The position numbers and the translations under genes are program-made. A DNA stretch of 27,913 nt from JAJFVC01 sp039698075 (GTDB taxonomy: Bacteria > Planctomycetota > Planctomycetia > Pirellulales > Thermoguttaceae). Below are positions 6,893 through 15,800 of the stretch, one piece after another (the stretch's first letter is position 1; the number at the start of each line of letters is the position of its first letter). Under the pieces are notes generated by a model. That model did no database searches. It was not told where the DNA came from and saw only the letters and a program-made list of their open reading frames with translations. The stretch lies in NCBI GenBank assembly GCA_039698075.1, contig JBDKTJ010000100.1, forward strand, positions 1 to 27,913. Direction: 5' to 3'.

Positions 6893-9655
6893 GTGTCGAC
6901 CGATTCGAATTTGCCGCCCGAGCCGCCCGAAGATGACGAGCCGCAGGCCTCGGATTCCCCCGATGTGGTGGGTGATTCGTTGATGGCCGGGCGCGTGCTC
7001 GACATGCCCATCGAGGAGGAGCTGAAGGGCAGTTATCTGACCTACGCGATGAGCGTGATCGTCAGTCGTGCGCTGCCGGATGTGCGCGACGGATTGAAGC
7101 CTTCGCAGCGGCGCATTTTGGTCGCGATGAACGATTTGAATCTGACGCCCGGCGCGGCGCGGATCAAGTGCGCGAAAATCTCCGGCGACACCAGCGGCAA
7201 TTACCATCCGCACGGCGAAAGCGTCGTCTATCCGACGTTGGTCCGAATGGCCCAAGAGTGGAACCTGCGCCACGTGCTGGTCGACAAGCAAGGAAACTTC
7301 GGATCGATCGCGGGCTTGCCGGCGGCGGCCATGCGGTACACCGAGGCCCGGATGTCGCCGATCGCCACGATGATGATGGAGGACATCAAGCTCGACACGG
7401 TCGATTTCTTGCCGACCTACGACGAGCGGCACATGGAGCCGGTCGTGCTGCCGTCGAAGTTTCCGAACTTGGTGGTCAACGGGGCGAACGGCATCGCGGT
7501 GGGCATGGCCACGTCGATTCCGCCGCACAATTTGGGCGAAGTTTGCGACGCGCTGATCCGCGTGATCGACCAGCCGGACGTCTCGATCGACGAGTTGATG
7601 GAGATCGTGCCCGGTCCTGATTTTCCGACCGGGGGCGTCATTTGCGGCCGGTCGGGCATTCGACGCGGTTACCACACCGGTCGGAGCACGATCGTGGTGC
7701 GCGCTCGGGCGAAGATCGAAGAACACAACAAGCGGCATCGGATCGTCATCACCGAAATCCCGTTCCAACAGGCCCGCGACCGGATCGAAGAGCGGATCGC
7801 GGCGTTGGTGACCGAAGGCCGGATCGTCGGCATCTCGAACATTCGCAACGAGAGCGATCTGAAAGAGCCGGTCCGGTTGGTGTGCGAGTTGAAACGCGAC
7901 GCGGACCCCGAGATCATTCTGAACCAGCTTTATCAGTTCTCGCCGCTTCAGGACAGTTTTTCGCTGATCTTTTTGGCGCTGGTCGACGGCAAGCCGCGGG
8001 TGCTTTCGTTCAAGGAGTTGCTGCAAGAGTTCATCCGGCACCGCGAGTCGGTGATTCGCCGTCGGACGCAGTTTCTGCTGAACCGAGCCCGGCAGCGCAA
8101 GCATACGGTCGAAGGGTTGTTGCTGGCCCACGCGAACATCGACGAGGTGATTCGCGTCATTCGCAGTTCGTCGACCCAGGCGGAAGCGAAAGACCGGTTG
8201 ATGCAGATTCGGACGCCCGCGGCGCTGCTGCATCGGGCGCTGGGCGACGTGGGATTCGCCGTCTTTTCGGAAGAGCGGGGCGCGGCCGAGTTTTACACGC
8301 TCACGCCGGTCCAGGCCGACGCGATTTTGCGGATGACGCTCGGACAGTTGGTCAATCTGGAGCAGGAAAAACTGGGCGACGAGCATCGCAAACTGCTGGA
8401 GGAGATCACCGAGTATCGCCGCATCTTGTCCGATCGGCAGAATATTTTGGAGATCATCCGCGAAGACTGCCGCGAGCTGAAACGCAAGTACGACGATCCG
8501 CGTCGCACCGAAATCAGCGGCGAGGAGTTGGGCGAGGTCGACCTCGAGGACCTCATCACCGAAGAGACGATGGTGGTCTCGATCAGCGGCAACGGCTACA
8601 TCAAGCGGACGCCCGCGTCGGTCTATCGTTCGCAGCGTCGCGGCGGCAAGGGCCTGACCGGCGCGAAGACCGAGGAGGAAGATCCGATCCAGCACCTGTT
8701 CGTGGCCAGCACGCACGCCTATCTGTTGTTCTTCACGAACAAGGGCAAGGTGTATTGGCGCAAGGTGTACGATCTGCCGCAGTTGGCCCGCGACGCCCGC
8801 GGCCGCGCGGTCGTCAATTTGCTGAATCTGGCCGAAGGCGAGCAAATCACCGATTGCCGGGCGGTCCGCGATTTCGACCATCCCGATCACTTCCTGGTGA
8901 TGGCCACGTCGCACGGGCTGGTCAAGAAGACGCCGTTGGAGGCGTACAGCCGCCCGTTGAAAAGCGGCATCATCGCCATCAAGCTGCGCGAGGGCGACGC
9001 GCTGGTCGACGTCGTGGTGGCCAAGCCGGGCGACGAGTTGGTGTTGGCCACGGCCCACGGCATGGCCATTCGCTTCAAGCAGTCGGACGTCCGGCCGATG
9101 GGCCGAAACGCCAGCGGCGTGAAGGGCATCAAGCTGATCGGCGACGATACGGTGGTCGGCATGGTCGTGACCGATCCGGGCGCCACGCTGTTGACCGTCT
9201 GTGCGAACGGCTACGGCAAGCGGACGCCCTTCGGACCGAATCTGGAGACCGAGTTCGAAGGCGAACTGCCCGAGGACGGCGAGACGGAATCGACCGAGGA
9301 GGTCGAAGAAGAGCATGAAGCGGAGCACGAGGAGAGCTCGCAACGGAGCTATCGCACCCAGCGGCGCGGCGGCAAGGGATTGCACGACATCAAGACGACG
9401 GATCGCAACGGGCCGGTGATCGGCATCGTGCACGTGTCCGACGCCGACGAACTGTTGATGATGACCGCCCGGGGCAAGATCCAACGCATCGCCGCCAGCG
9501 ACGTCGGCATCATCGGCCGAAACACGCAAGGCGTCCGAATCATGAGCCTCGACGACGACGACACGCTGATCGCCGCGAAACGTGTGCCGCAAGAGGAAGC
9601 GAACGGCAAAACCGAGGACGCCGAGAAGCCCGAAGGCCCGGCAACGACCGGCTGA
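6893..9655 (+). CDS. gyrA: DNA gyrase subunit A
   Basis: A 920-residue type IIA topoisomerase subunit that cuts and rejoins DNA. The GTG at 6893 is chosen because AAAGGA lies 8 bases upstream; a TTG at 6836 is in frame but lacks a ribosome site. The breakage-reunion domain begins at VLDMPIEEELKGSYLTYAM and holds catalytic Tyr149 (AAMRYTEAR). The region matching the E. coli quinolone pocket reads HPHGESVVYP: Ser110 matches Ser83, but Pro114 stands where E. coli has Asp87. The C-terminal beta-pinwheel carries a normal GyrA box QRRGGKG at 581-587, which supports gyrase over topoisomerase IV, and a second identical QRRGGKG at 823-829 directly after an acidic insert (about residues 783-818). No gyrB is adjacent. 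The gene converges on the BNR-repeat protein gene. Confidence 0.94.
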   Translation: MSTDSNLPPEPPEDDEPQASDSPDVVGDSLMAGRVLDMPIEEELKGSYLTYAMSVIVSRALPDVRDGLKPSQRRILVAMNDLNLTPGAARIKCAKISGDTSGNYHPHGESVVYPTLVRMAQEWNLRHVLVDKQGNFGSIAGLPAAAMRYTEARMSPIATMMMEDIKLDTVDFLPTYDERHMEPVVLPSKFPNLVVNGANGIAVGMATSIPPHNLGEVCDALIRVIDQPDVSIDELMEIVPGPDFPTGGVICGRSGIRRGYHTGRSTIVVRARAKIEEHNKRHRIVITEIPFQQARDRIEERIAALVTEGRIVGISNIRNESDLKEPVRLVCELKRDADPEIILNQLYQFSPLQDSFSLIFLALVDGKPRVLSFKELLQEFIRHRESVIRRRTQFLLNRARQRKHTVEGLLLAHANIDEVIRVIRSSSTQAEAKDRLMQIRTPAALLHRALGDVGFAVFSEERGAAEFYTLTPVQADAILRMTLGQLVNLEQEKLGDEHRKLLEEITEYRRILSDRQNILEIIREDCRELKRKYDDPRRTEISGEELGEVDLEDLITEETMVVSISGNGYIKRTPASVYRSQRRGGKGLTGAKTEEEDPIQHLFVASTHAYLLFFTNKGKVYWRKVYDLPQLARDARGRAVVNLLNLAEGEQITDCRAVRDFDHPDHFLVMATSHGLVKKTPLEAYSRPLKSGIIAIKLREGDALVDVVVAKPGDELVLATAHGMAIRFKQSDVRPMGRNASGVKGIKLIGDDTVVGMVVTDPGATLLTVCANGYGKRTPFGPNLETEFEGELPEDGETESTEEVEEEHEAEHEESSQRSYRTQRRGGKGLHDIKTTDRNGPVIGIVHVSDADELLMMTARGKIQRIAASDVGIIGRNTQGVRIMSLDDDDTLIAAKRVPQEEANGKTEDAEKPEGPATTG

Positions 9656-9694
9656 GAGAGCGGCAAACCGCCCGGGGTGTCCAAAACTCGAACG

Positions 9695-12604
9695 TCATTG
9701 AAAAACCAGGTAGCCGAACCCGTCGGGCAGCGGCGGCGCGACGGCCGCCGGCGTGGTCCACGATTGAAACCCGATCCCCGGCGCGATGCGTTGCAATCCG
9801 ATGGCCCAGGACTCGCCGGGCTTGGGTCGCTGGCCGGTCAGTTCGGCCAGGGGAATCGCCGCTTCGAGCGTCCAGGTCTTTCGGTCGCGCTGGACGGCGA
9901 CGTACCAAGTCGGGTTCCACGTGGGATCGTTCCAGCAGGCGTCGTTCGTCCAGCCGCGCGAGTCGGCCGCCAAACGGTCGAACGTGATGAAGTCGCGGTC
10001 GATGTCGACGAGCAACTCGACGCGATCGCAGGACGAGAGATCGGCGTCGCGCGGGCGAGGGCCTTTGGTTTCGTCGTCCGAGGTCGACCCTGGCGGTTCG
10101 TTGGGCGGATTTTGACACCGGACGGCCAGATACAAAAACTCGTCGTCGTAGGCCAGCATAGCCTCGGCGGGCCATTGGGCGTCGTCGTGCTGCGCGCTGC
10201 GCAAGGCGGCTGATTTGGCTTGCCGCCACACGGGGTCGTCCAGCCGTCCGTCCAATCGCGGCGGCGTCTGGGCTCGCACGCAGGGCAGCGACGGTTTGTC
10301 GGTCGTTTGCCGCATCTCGGCCCGGGCGCAAGCGGAATAGCCGTCGCGAGAGCCGCCGTCGAATTGCATGCGATAGAGTCGCTCGGCCTGCGGCGTCTGG
10401 CCCAACGCCCGATAGGCCGCCGCCAATGGAAACGCGATCGACGGCCGGGCGAACCAGTCGGGCCGGGTGCGTTCGAGCTCCTGTCCGAGTTGCACGGCTT
10501 GTTCGAACCGTTTCTTGCCGTCGCCGTGTTCGACGCGCCAGGCCGCCTCGCTGCTGGCGTTATACGGAAGGAGCCACATCGCAGCCAACGGGGTCAGCGG
10601 ATGGTTCGGACACTGACGCAGCAACGCGGTGAATGTGTCGGCCGCCAGCGGCCAATGTCCGCTGCGATCGTAATGGTCGGCCAGTTGGTAAAGGATCTGG
10701 CCGCGGCTTTGTTCGTCCAGATCGGACGTCAGGTTGTCGATTTGCGCCAAGAGCGACTCGGTCGACGCGCCCAGCCGCTCCGCCCGTTCGAGAATCGCCT
10801 GGACGTGGCGGCGTCGTTGCATCGTACGCGATCGAAGCTCGAAATTTTCGCGTTTCGGCGGCGGCAGTTCGCGGCGTGCGGGCCCGCCGGGGGCCAACGA
10901 AAGCTCGCCGAGCCAATCGCGGCGATCCGCGACCATGGGGCCCGCCAGACAATTCAATCCGACGATTGACGGCGACGGCCGAAATCGATCGTCCAGCAAG
11001 CCGTGCGACCAGGCGGCGGCGTCCGCCGGCGTGTCGCCCAAACGCGGCAGGAACTGCGACGTGGACAACTCGCCCGCGCCGCGAACGCCGGGCGACGTCA
11101 GCCCAAAAATGTTTCGGACCGACCACGGCGCCAGTCCGGCCTCGGCGATCTGTTCGGGAAATCGCGAGGGATCGGCCGCGTCGGACGCCGCCTGCAACAC
11201 GGCGCGACGGATCAGGTCTGCCGGCGGATTCTCGGCCGGGTTTGCCGTGGCGCTGGTCGCCAGAGCGATCGGACGCCACGTGCGAATCGCCCGGACCAGG
11301 CGGGCCTGCAACCGTTCCAGTCCGCGACCGTCGCCCGCGGCGTCCCACGACGCGACGATTTGCGAACTTGGCACGTGGAGCCCGGATTGCCGCAGCGGAA
11401 ATTGCCACGCCGTGGCGGTGTCGCTGCCGCCGGCCGCGATCACGGCCTCATGCAGTCGGTCGGCGAGCGGCGCGTCGTCGCGCGGCGGCGTCTCGACGTC
11501 GCGCCGGCACAACGTTTCGACCACGGTCCGATAGCCGTCGTCGCCGCTCCAGCGGGCGATCCATTCGAAGGGGGTCTCGTCAGATTCGGCCAGCAGCACC
11601 AACAGCGCGGCTTGACGGTCGCCGATCCGCTGCCGCCGCCACGTTTGCCCGCCGTCGTCCGTGGCCAAGATCACGCCGAGCGAACCGACGGCCCAACCGT
11701 GCTGATCGTCGAGCATCGCGAGGGCCCAAAGCGGCGTGGTCGAGCCCGTCGGAAAACCGTTCCAGGTGCGTCCGGCATCGGCGGTGAAAAACACGCGAGA
11801 GCCGGGCGAACCGGCTGCCCAGCATTTGGGACCGCGGACGGCCAGGGCCGCCAGATCGAACTGCTCGATGCCGCGCGGCAGCGCACCGGGCGAGGGCCGC
11901 CATGTGGCGCCGCGGTCGCCGGTCCATCGAACCGTGCCGCCGTCGCCGATCAGCCAACCGTAGCTCGGCGGCGTCCCTTGCAGTTGAGTTAGGTGACGCA
12001 GACCGAACTCGTCGCGTCGACCGGCTTCGATCTCGCCGCGTGCGATTCGCCCCAGCCAACCGTCGTGACCGGCCAACGCCCCGGTGTGAAGGTCCAAAAA
12101 ATCAGCGGCCGACCACGCGACCCCATCGCCGCCGGGCAGCGGGCTCCAATGCCGACCGCCGTCCTCGGTGGTAAACACGCCGGACGGATACATCGCCGAG
12201 CGGTCGCCCAACAGCCATCCGTGTCGCGGATCGAAAAACCGCAGTCGCCGCACGCCAGGCAGGGTCAACCTCGGCGTGAGCGTCCAGGTTTGCCCGCCGT
12301 CGGTCGTGGAAAGCAGCACGCCGCGACTGACATGCGTGTACGGCGAGGACGGACCGCCGGCCGCCCAACCGATGTTTTCGTCGCAAAACCAGACCGTCCG
12401 CAACGGACACGAGACGCCGGACGATTGCCGCCGCCATTGTTGCCCGCCGTCGTCGGTGTGCCAGATGACGCCGCGGTCGCCCACGACCCAGCCGTGTTGG
12501 GCGTCGACAAAACACACGTCGACAAGCCGCGCGTCGTCGATCGCCGGCTCCGACGCATCGGGCAGGGTCGTCCACAGGATCAACGCGAGCGGCAGGAACA
12601 TCAT
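9695..12604 (-). CDS. Large secreted multidomain protein: BNR/Ycf48-like repeats, PIG-L-like segment, TPR-like helices, CBM9-like domain
   Basis: A 969-residue protein with a short signal peptide (MMFLPLALILW start). Residues about 25-325 contain at least four Ycf48/sialidase-type repeats, each with an HGW-x-VG-type strand and a TDDGG-x-x-W-type Asp-box turn. Residues about 331-500 resemble a PIG-L deacetylase fold in pattern (DDGYRTVVE, then IRTWRPIALAT), but the zinc motif AHPDDE is not visible; LAESDETPF stands in its place. Residues about 635-700 look like TPR helices (ILYQLADHYDRSGHWPLAADTF). Residues 778-969 look like a CBM9-type sugar-binding domain (RLDGRLDDPVW, then DDEFLYLAVR). Function is unknown; a surface glycan-binding role is inference. 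It lies 38 bases downstream of tal on the same strand and may share its transcript. The frame continues upstream into tal but that is not the true start. Confidence 0.8.
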   Translation of the reverse strand: MMFLPLALILWTTLPDASEPAIDDARLVDVCFVDAQHGWVVGDRGVIWHTDDGGQQWRRQSSGVSCPLRTVWFCDENIGWAAGGPSSPYTHVSRGVLLSTTDGGQTWTLTPRLTLPGVRRLRFFDPRHGWLLGDRSAMYPSGVFTTEDGGRHWSPLPGGDGVAWSAADFLDLHTGALAGHDGWLGRIARGEIEAGRRDEFGLRHLTQLQGTPPSYGWLIGDGGTVRWTGDRGATWRPSPGALPRGIEQFDLAALAVRGPKCWAAGSPGSRVFFTADAGRTWNGFPTGSTTPLWALAMLDDQHGWAVGSLGVILATDDGGQTWRRQRIGDRQAALLVLLAESDETPFEWIARWSGDDGYRTVVETLCRRDVETPPRDDAPLADRLHEAVIAAGGSDTATAWQFPLRQSGLHVPSSQIVASWDAAGDGRGLERLQARLVRAIRTWRPIALATSATANPAENPPADLIRRAVLQAASDAADPSRFPEQIAEAGLAPWSVRNIFGLTSPGVRGAGELSTSQFLPRLGDTPADAAAWSHGLLDDRFRPSPSIVGLNCLAGPMVADRRDWLGELSLAPGGPARRELPPPKRENFELRSRTMQRRRHVQAILERAERLGASTESLLAQIDNLTSDLDEQSRGQILYQLADHYDRSGHWPLAADTFTALLRQCPNHPLTPLAAMWLLPYNASSEAAWRVEHGDGKKRFEQAVQLGQELERTRPDWFARPSIAFPLAAAYRALGQTPQAERLYRMQFDGGSRDGYSACARAEMRQTTDKPSLPCVRAQTPPRLDGRLDDPVWRQAKSAALRSAQHDDAQWPAEAMLAYDDEFLYLAVRCQNPPNEPPGSTSDDETKGPRPRDADLSSCDRVELLVDIDRDFITFDRLAADSRGWTNDACWNDPTWNPTWYVAVQRDRKTWTLEAAIPLAELTGQRPKPGESWAIGLQRIAPGIGFQSWTTPAAVAPPLPDGFGYLVFQ

Positions 12605-12642
12605 TTTCTTCAGGTTGTTTAGTCCGTCGCCAACGGGGACGG

Positions 12643-13689
12643 TCAGGACGGCCTCATTTTTTTGGCGACCATGGCCAGCAACGATTTTTGCGGCGCGGCG
12701 AACTTCGCGATGCCTTCGGCCATCAACGTGGCTTCGAGCTTTTGCAGGTCGACCAGCCGGTCGATCTCGTCGACCACCGCCGGCGGCGGCAGGCGATCGA
12801 CCTGACGGGTGAACGTTCGACCGCTTCGCGCCACCGCGTCGTTGGTGGCGGGCGGATTCGTTTGGATGTCGCTGCCGGCCAGCGCCTCGACGTATTTCCA
12901 AGGGGCGTCGGACGGCTTTTTCGTGCCCGTGCTGGCGAAAACGATTTCCTGACGCAACGGCGTGGGGCGGTCCAACCAGAACCGTTGGTTCTCGGCCCAA
13001 ATTCGCTTGGCGTTCAAAATGCCAACCATTCCCTGGGCGGCCGGCGACAGTTCGGGCACGGCCTTGTCGGTGTAGACGTCCAATCGGGAAACGAAAATGC
13101 TGTAGACGCTTTTGAATTGTGAAAGATCGCCGCGGCGCTGCGCTCCGCGCCACATGGCGTCTCGCGCAATTTGATACTGTCGCGGGCTAAAAATCAATGT
13201 CACGTTGACGGTGACGCTTGAGGCCGCCAGTTCCTCGATCGCATCCAATCCGGCGGGTGTGGCCGGCACCTTGATCATGCGATTTTGATGCCCTTGCGAC
13301 CACTGTCGCCCGAGGCGAATGTACTGACGGACTTTTTCGGCGTGCGGCACGTTGAGCTCCGGATCTTCCAGCAGCGGATCGACTTCAAAGCTGACGTAGC
13401 CGTCGTCGCCGCGGGTCGTTTGCCAGACCGGCAAGAAAACTTGTTGGGCGTCGCGGACCAACCGGTCGGTCATCTGCCAGGCGATCTGCGGGTCGTCGAG
13501 CCCCTGACGCACCAGTCGGTCCAGTTCGGCGTCGAATCGGCCGGTGGCCAACAGATCGGCGATGATGATCGGATTGGAGGTGGCGCCGGTCGCGCCGGCT
13601 GCCCGATTCGCCCGAACCAGGTCGGGGTCGATCGAATCGAGCCAAAGTTTCGTGCCGGTGGCAAGCAGCGAGTCCATGGCGTTGGACAT
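12643..13689 (-). CDS. tal: Transaldolase
   Basis: A 348-residue enzyme of the pentose phosphate pathway that moves a dihydroxyacetone unit between sedoheptulose 7-phosphate and glyceraldehyde 3-phosphate. The Schiff-base lysine is Lys140 in RMIKVPATPAGLDAIEEL; Asp18 (LWLDSI) and Asn39 (GATSNP) match the conserved active-site Asp and Asn, and TVNVTLIFS follows. Start at 13689 is supported by AGGAAGG about 6 bases upstream; the frame runs on to 13797 without a better start. The length and closing region (LEATLMAEGIAKFAAPQKSLL) match the long bacterial form rather than the short TalC/Fsa form. It probably leads a two-gene transcript with the BNR-repeat protein, although no functional link is obvious. 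Confidence 0.93.
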   Translation of the reverse strand: MSNAMDSLLATGTKLWLDSIDPDLVRANRAAGATGATSNPIIIADLLATGRFDAELDRLVRQGLDDPQIAWQMTDRLVRDAQQVFLPVWQTTRGDDGYVSFEVDPLLEDPELNVPHAEKVRQYIRLGRQWSQGHQNRMIKVPATPAGLDAIEELAASSVTVNVTLIFSPRQYQIARDAMWRGAQRRGDLSQFKSVYSIFVSRLDVYTDKAVPELSPAAQGMVGILNAKRIWAENQRFWLDRPTPLRQEIVFASTGTKKPSDAPWKYVEALAGSDIQTNPPATNDAVARSGRTFTRQVDRLPPPAVVDEIDRLVDLQKLEATLMAEGIAKFAAPQKSLLAMVAKKMRPS

Positions 13690-14063
13690 GGTCGGTCGTC
13701 CTTCCTGGAAAGGGTGGATGACGAGAAGCGGTTTCGTGTATTCAATTTTTAGCAACAATTGAGTTGGAAGCAAAGAAAGGGGGGCGGGAGATTGCATTCC
13801 AACGTTTTACGGTTTGTCGTTTCTGTCTTGTCCCAAGCCCCAATCGCGGGCCCAAGGCTGTCCATTTGTGCAATCTGGTTGCCTGGGGCAAATGGGTAAA
13901 ATCTTCTGATTATCTTATTTGCGGGATATTTTGAGATTTTGCGGTTTATTCCTATTCTGCCGGGTAAAGTTAGCCGATTTCAGTGGTGTTTGTTTTTGTA
14001 GTCGTTCGCTGCCGTTGCGCATAAGTGGTTGGCGATGGATGCATGGGTAAGGAGGACGGTTTG
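13690..14063. other. Divergent intergenic region between tal and the BBP7 gene
   Basis: Holds no gene. It becomes AT-rich toward 13890-13980 and should carry promoters for both flanking genes. Only the + strand candidate at 13931-13958 is reported; no clear minus-strand promoter for tal was found. Confidence 0.5.
13931..13958 (+). promoter_or_regulatory. Candidate promoter for the BBP7 barrel gene
   Basis: TTGAGA (13931-13936, five of six consensus), a 16-bp spacer and TATTCT (13953-13958, four of six) lie about 105 bases upstream of the start. Confidence 0.35.
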
Positions 14064-15473
14064 GTGAAAACAGCAAGGACATCCGCCCTAGTCGTCATTG
14101 TGACGTTCGGAGGTCTGTTGGCCGGGAGCACGGTGCTGGCTCAGAGCAGCAGTCCTGCCGCGCAGGCTGGCAATCCAGCGGCGGCATCGGCCGCGGCGTC
14201 CGGTGCGGCTTCGGACGGCGACGTCGCTCCGTTGTTGTTGGACAACGGTTTATGGGACGGGGCGCCGGTTGGTCCGGGTTGCGCGGTCTGCGGCGGCGGC
14301 GTTCCGCCCGATTGGTATACGTTGCAGGGCGCCAGGATTATGAGCCGCAGCACCCCGCGTCGAACCCAAATCTCCTTTCAGAGGCCCCAGAACGGCGAAT
14401 ACGAGTGGATTTCGAACTCCTCGAGCACGTATCAGGTGGTCAACTTGATGACGCCGACCACGGGCACGGCGGGCAAAAGCATCAATGTGATTCAGACCAA
14501 GGAATTGAACTTGGACGTGGCGCCCGGCTACAACGTCACGATCGGCCATTATTTTTGTCGAGACCGGAACAACAACGATCATTTCGTGGAACTGACCTAT
14601 TGGGGACTCAACTCGTGGTCGGCTTCGAGAGCCGTCGGCGGTTATTTGACGCCTTGGTACGACGAGTCGGCTGAGTACAGTTCCATCGTACTGCAGCCCA
14701 CGACGACGGATAAGACGTTCGGCAGTCTTCGGACTCCGTTCGCGACGAGCATGGAAATGGTCGACATGACCGACGCCCAGCATACGATCGACTATGCGTT
14801 CAACTACGGGTTGGAGCACAAGGTCTCGTATCGCACGACGATGAACAATTTTGAGGTCAACGGGCGGTTCAGTCCTCGCGGCGAGCCCGATCGGCTCGTG
14901 ATGCAGCCCGACGGCCGGTGGCGGCGCGAGTGTCAGCCTGGCACGTACATGTCCTATCTGTATGGCGTCCGCTATTTGAAAGACGATGAGGTGTTCAAAT
15001 TGCACGCCGTCAGCCAATACAATGCGTCCGACGATGAAACGATCGACGGCGTCGGCGATTATGACGCGCTGACCTACAACAACCTAGTCGGCTTGCAGAT
15101 CGGGGCCGACATGATGTTTCGTCAGTGTCGTTGGGCGTGGGGATTTTCCGCGAAGGCCGGGCCGTTCATCAACTTCGCCAGTCAGGAAAGCACGATCACC
15201 GCGGCGACCAGCGGCGCGTCAAGCGACACCGTCTACGAACGATTCGTGGCCAACCGTTACAAAGCGGCCTTCGTCGGCGAGATAGGCTTGCAGGCCACCT
15301 ACAAGTTCCGACCGAATCTGGTCGGCCGCGCGTCCTACGACATGATGTGGATCACCGGAGTCGCGTTGGCCCCCGAGCAGTTGCAGTTCGCCGCCTCGCC
15401 GGTTGCCAGGATCAACACCAACGGCATGATCTTTTCCCAGGGCGTGTCTTTGGGATTGGAATGGCTGTGGTGA
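14064..15473 (+). CDS. BBP7-family outer-membrane beta-barrel protein
   Basis: A 469-residue exported protein. The GTG at 14064 is chosen because AAGGAGG at 14049-14055 sits 8 bases upstream. A signal peptide (KTARTSALVVIVTFGG, cleavage near VLAQ) is followed by an Ala/Ser-rich linker and a CAVCGGG motif. From about residue 90 on, alternating aromatic strands (GHYFCRDRNNNDHFVELTYW, YGVRYLKDDEVFKL, WGFSAKAGPFINFA) end in a final strand GVSLGLEWLW, typical of a barrel. The layout (short Cys/Gly head, HFVELTYWG early strand) matches the planctomycete BBP7 putative porin family, which usually occurs in many copies per genome. Its substrate is unknown. Confidence 0.85.
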   Translation: MKTARTSALVVIVTFGGLLAGSTVLAQSSSPAAQAGNPAAASAAASGAASDGDVAPLLLDNGLWDGAPVGPGCAVCGGGVPPDWYTLQGARIMSRSTPRRTQISFQRPQNGEYEWISNSSSTYQVVNLMTPTTGTAGKSINVIQTKELNLDVAPGYNVTIGHYFCRDRNNNDHFVELTYWGLNSWSASRAVGGYLTPWYDESAEYSSIVLQPTTTDKTFGSLRTPFATSMEMVDMTDAQHTIDYAFNYGLEHKVSYRTTMNNFEVNGRFSPRGEPDRLVMQPDGRWRRECQPGTYMSYLYGVRYLKDDEVFKLHAVSQYNASDDETIDGVGDYDALTYNNLVGLQIGADMMFRQCRWAWGFSAKAGPFINFASQESTITAATSGASSDTVYERFVANRYKAAFVGEIGLQATYKFRPNLVGRASYDMMWITGVALAPEQLQFAASPVARINTNGMIFSQGVSLGLEWLW

Positions 15474-15640
15474 ACCGTGAGGTCGCCCAGGGCAGTCTTT
15501 CAGTCCCATCCCCCACACCCAGAGCGACCAACAAATCGCATAAGGGACCGTGGCAACAAATCTGAAACAACGCCACGGATTTCAAGTCTCCGAATGTAAT
15601 GAAATGTTCCACGAAAGAGGGGGTTGTGCTCGCGAAGACG

Positions 15641-15673
15641 AATTTAACACCTCGAAAGATGGGTGTTTAAATT
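15641..15673. other. Inverted repeat, possible terminator or operator
   Basis: AATTTAACACC (15641-15651) pairs with GGTGTTTAAATT (15662-15673) as an 11-bp stem with one bulged T and a 10-base loop. There is no T-run after it on the + strand. It could end the barrel-gene transcript or bind a regulator 40 bases before the next promoter candidate. Confidence 0.4.
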
Positions 15674-15712
15674 AAGATTCCCGCTTTCTTGTGAAAATGG
15701 GTTGTTAAACTA

Positions 15713-15740
15713 TTGCGATTTTGGCGGTTGTTGCTATCAT
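15713..15740 (+). promoter_or_regulatory. Candidate promoter for the PEP-CTERM/NUDIX pair
   Basis: TTGCGA (15713-15718, four of six), a 16-bp spacer and TATCAT (15735-15740, five of six) lie about 60 bases before the GTG start. Confidence 0.45.
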
Positions 15741-15800
15741 AAGGACTGGGCTTGGTGTGTAAATAGGGCAGTTTGTTCAAAACAACGGAGGCAGCGACCC

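Larger units (their letters stand above)
15474..15800. other. Intergenic region with hairpin and promoter candidates
   Basis: No gene is seen between the barrel protein and the PEP-CTERM protein. A frame is open from 15663 in phase with the PEP-CTERM gene but lacks a ribosome site and would give a Cys-rich, non-signal N-terminus, so it is treated as leader. The stretch holds the hairpin at 15641-15673 and the promoter candidate at 15713-15740. Confidence 0.5.

Noticed and set aside
6625..7011. Upstream extension of the nitroreductase reading frame to 7011 on the minus strand
   Set aside because: It would overlap the gyrA start; a perfect AGGAGGT site just before 6624 and the ferredoxin start fix the shorter form.
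6875..9592. Very long open frame on the minus strand opposite gyrA, and a similar one opposite glgX (22805-24877)
   Set aside because: These are antisense shadows caused by GC-rich third codon positions; the Arg/His/Gln-rich translations have no domain signature.
12605..13153. Extension of the BNR-repeat protein frame upstream to 13153
   Set aside because: It runs through the transaldolase gene in another frame; the signal peptide at 12604 marks the real start.
15721..15735. Sigma-54-like GG...TTGC pattern before the PEP-CTERM gene
   Set aside because: Only 8 bases separate GG and GC instead of the required 10.
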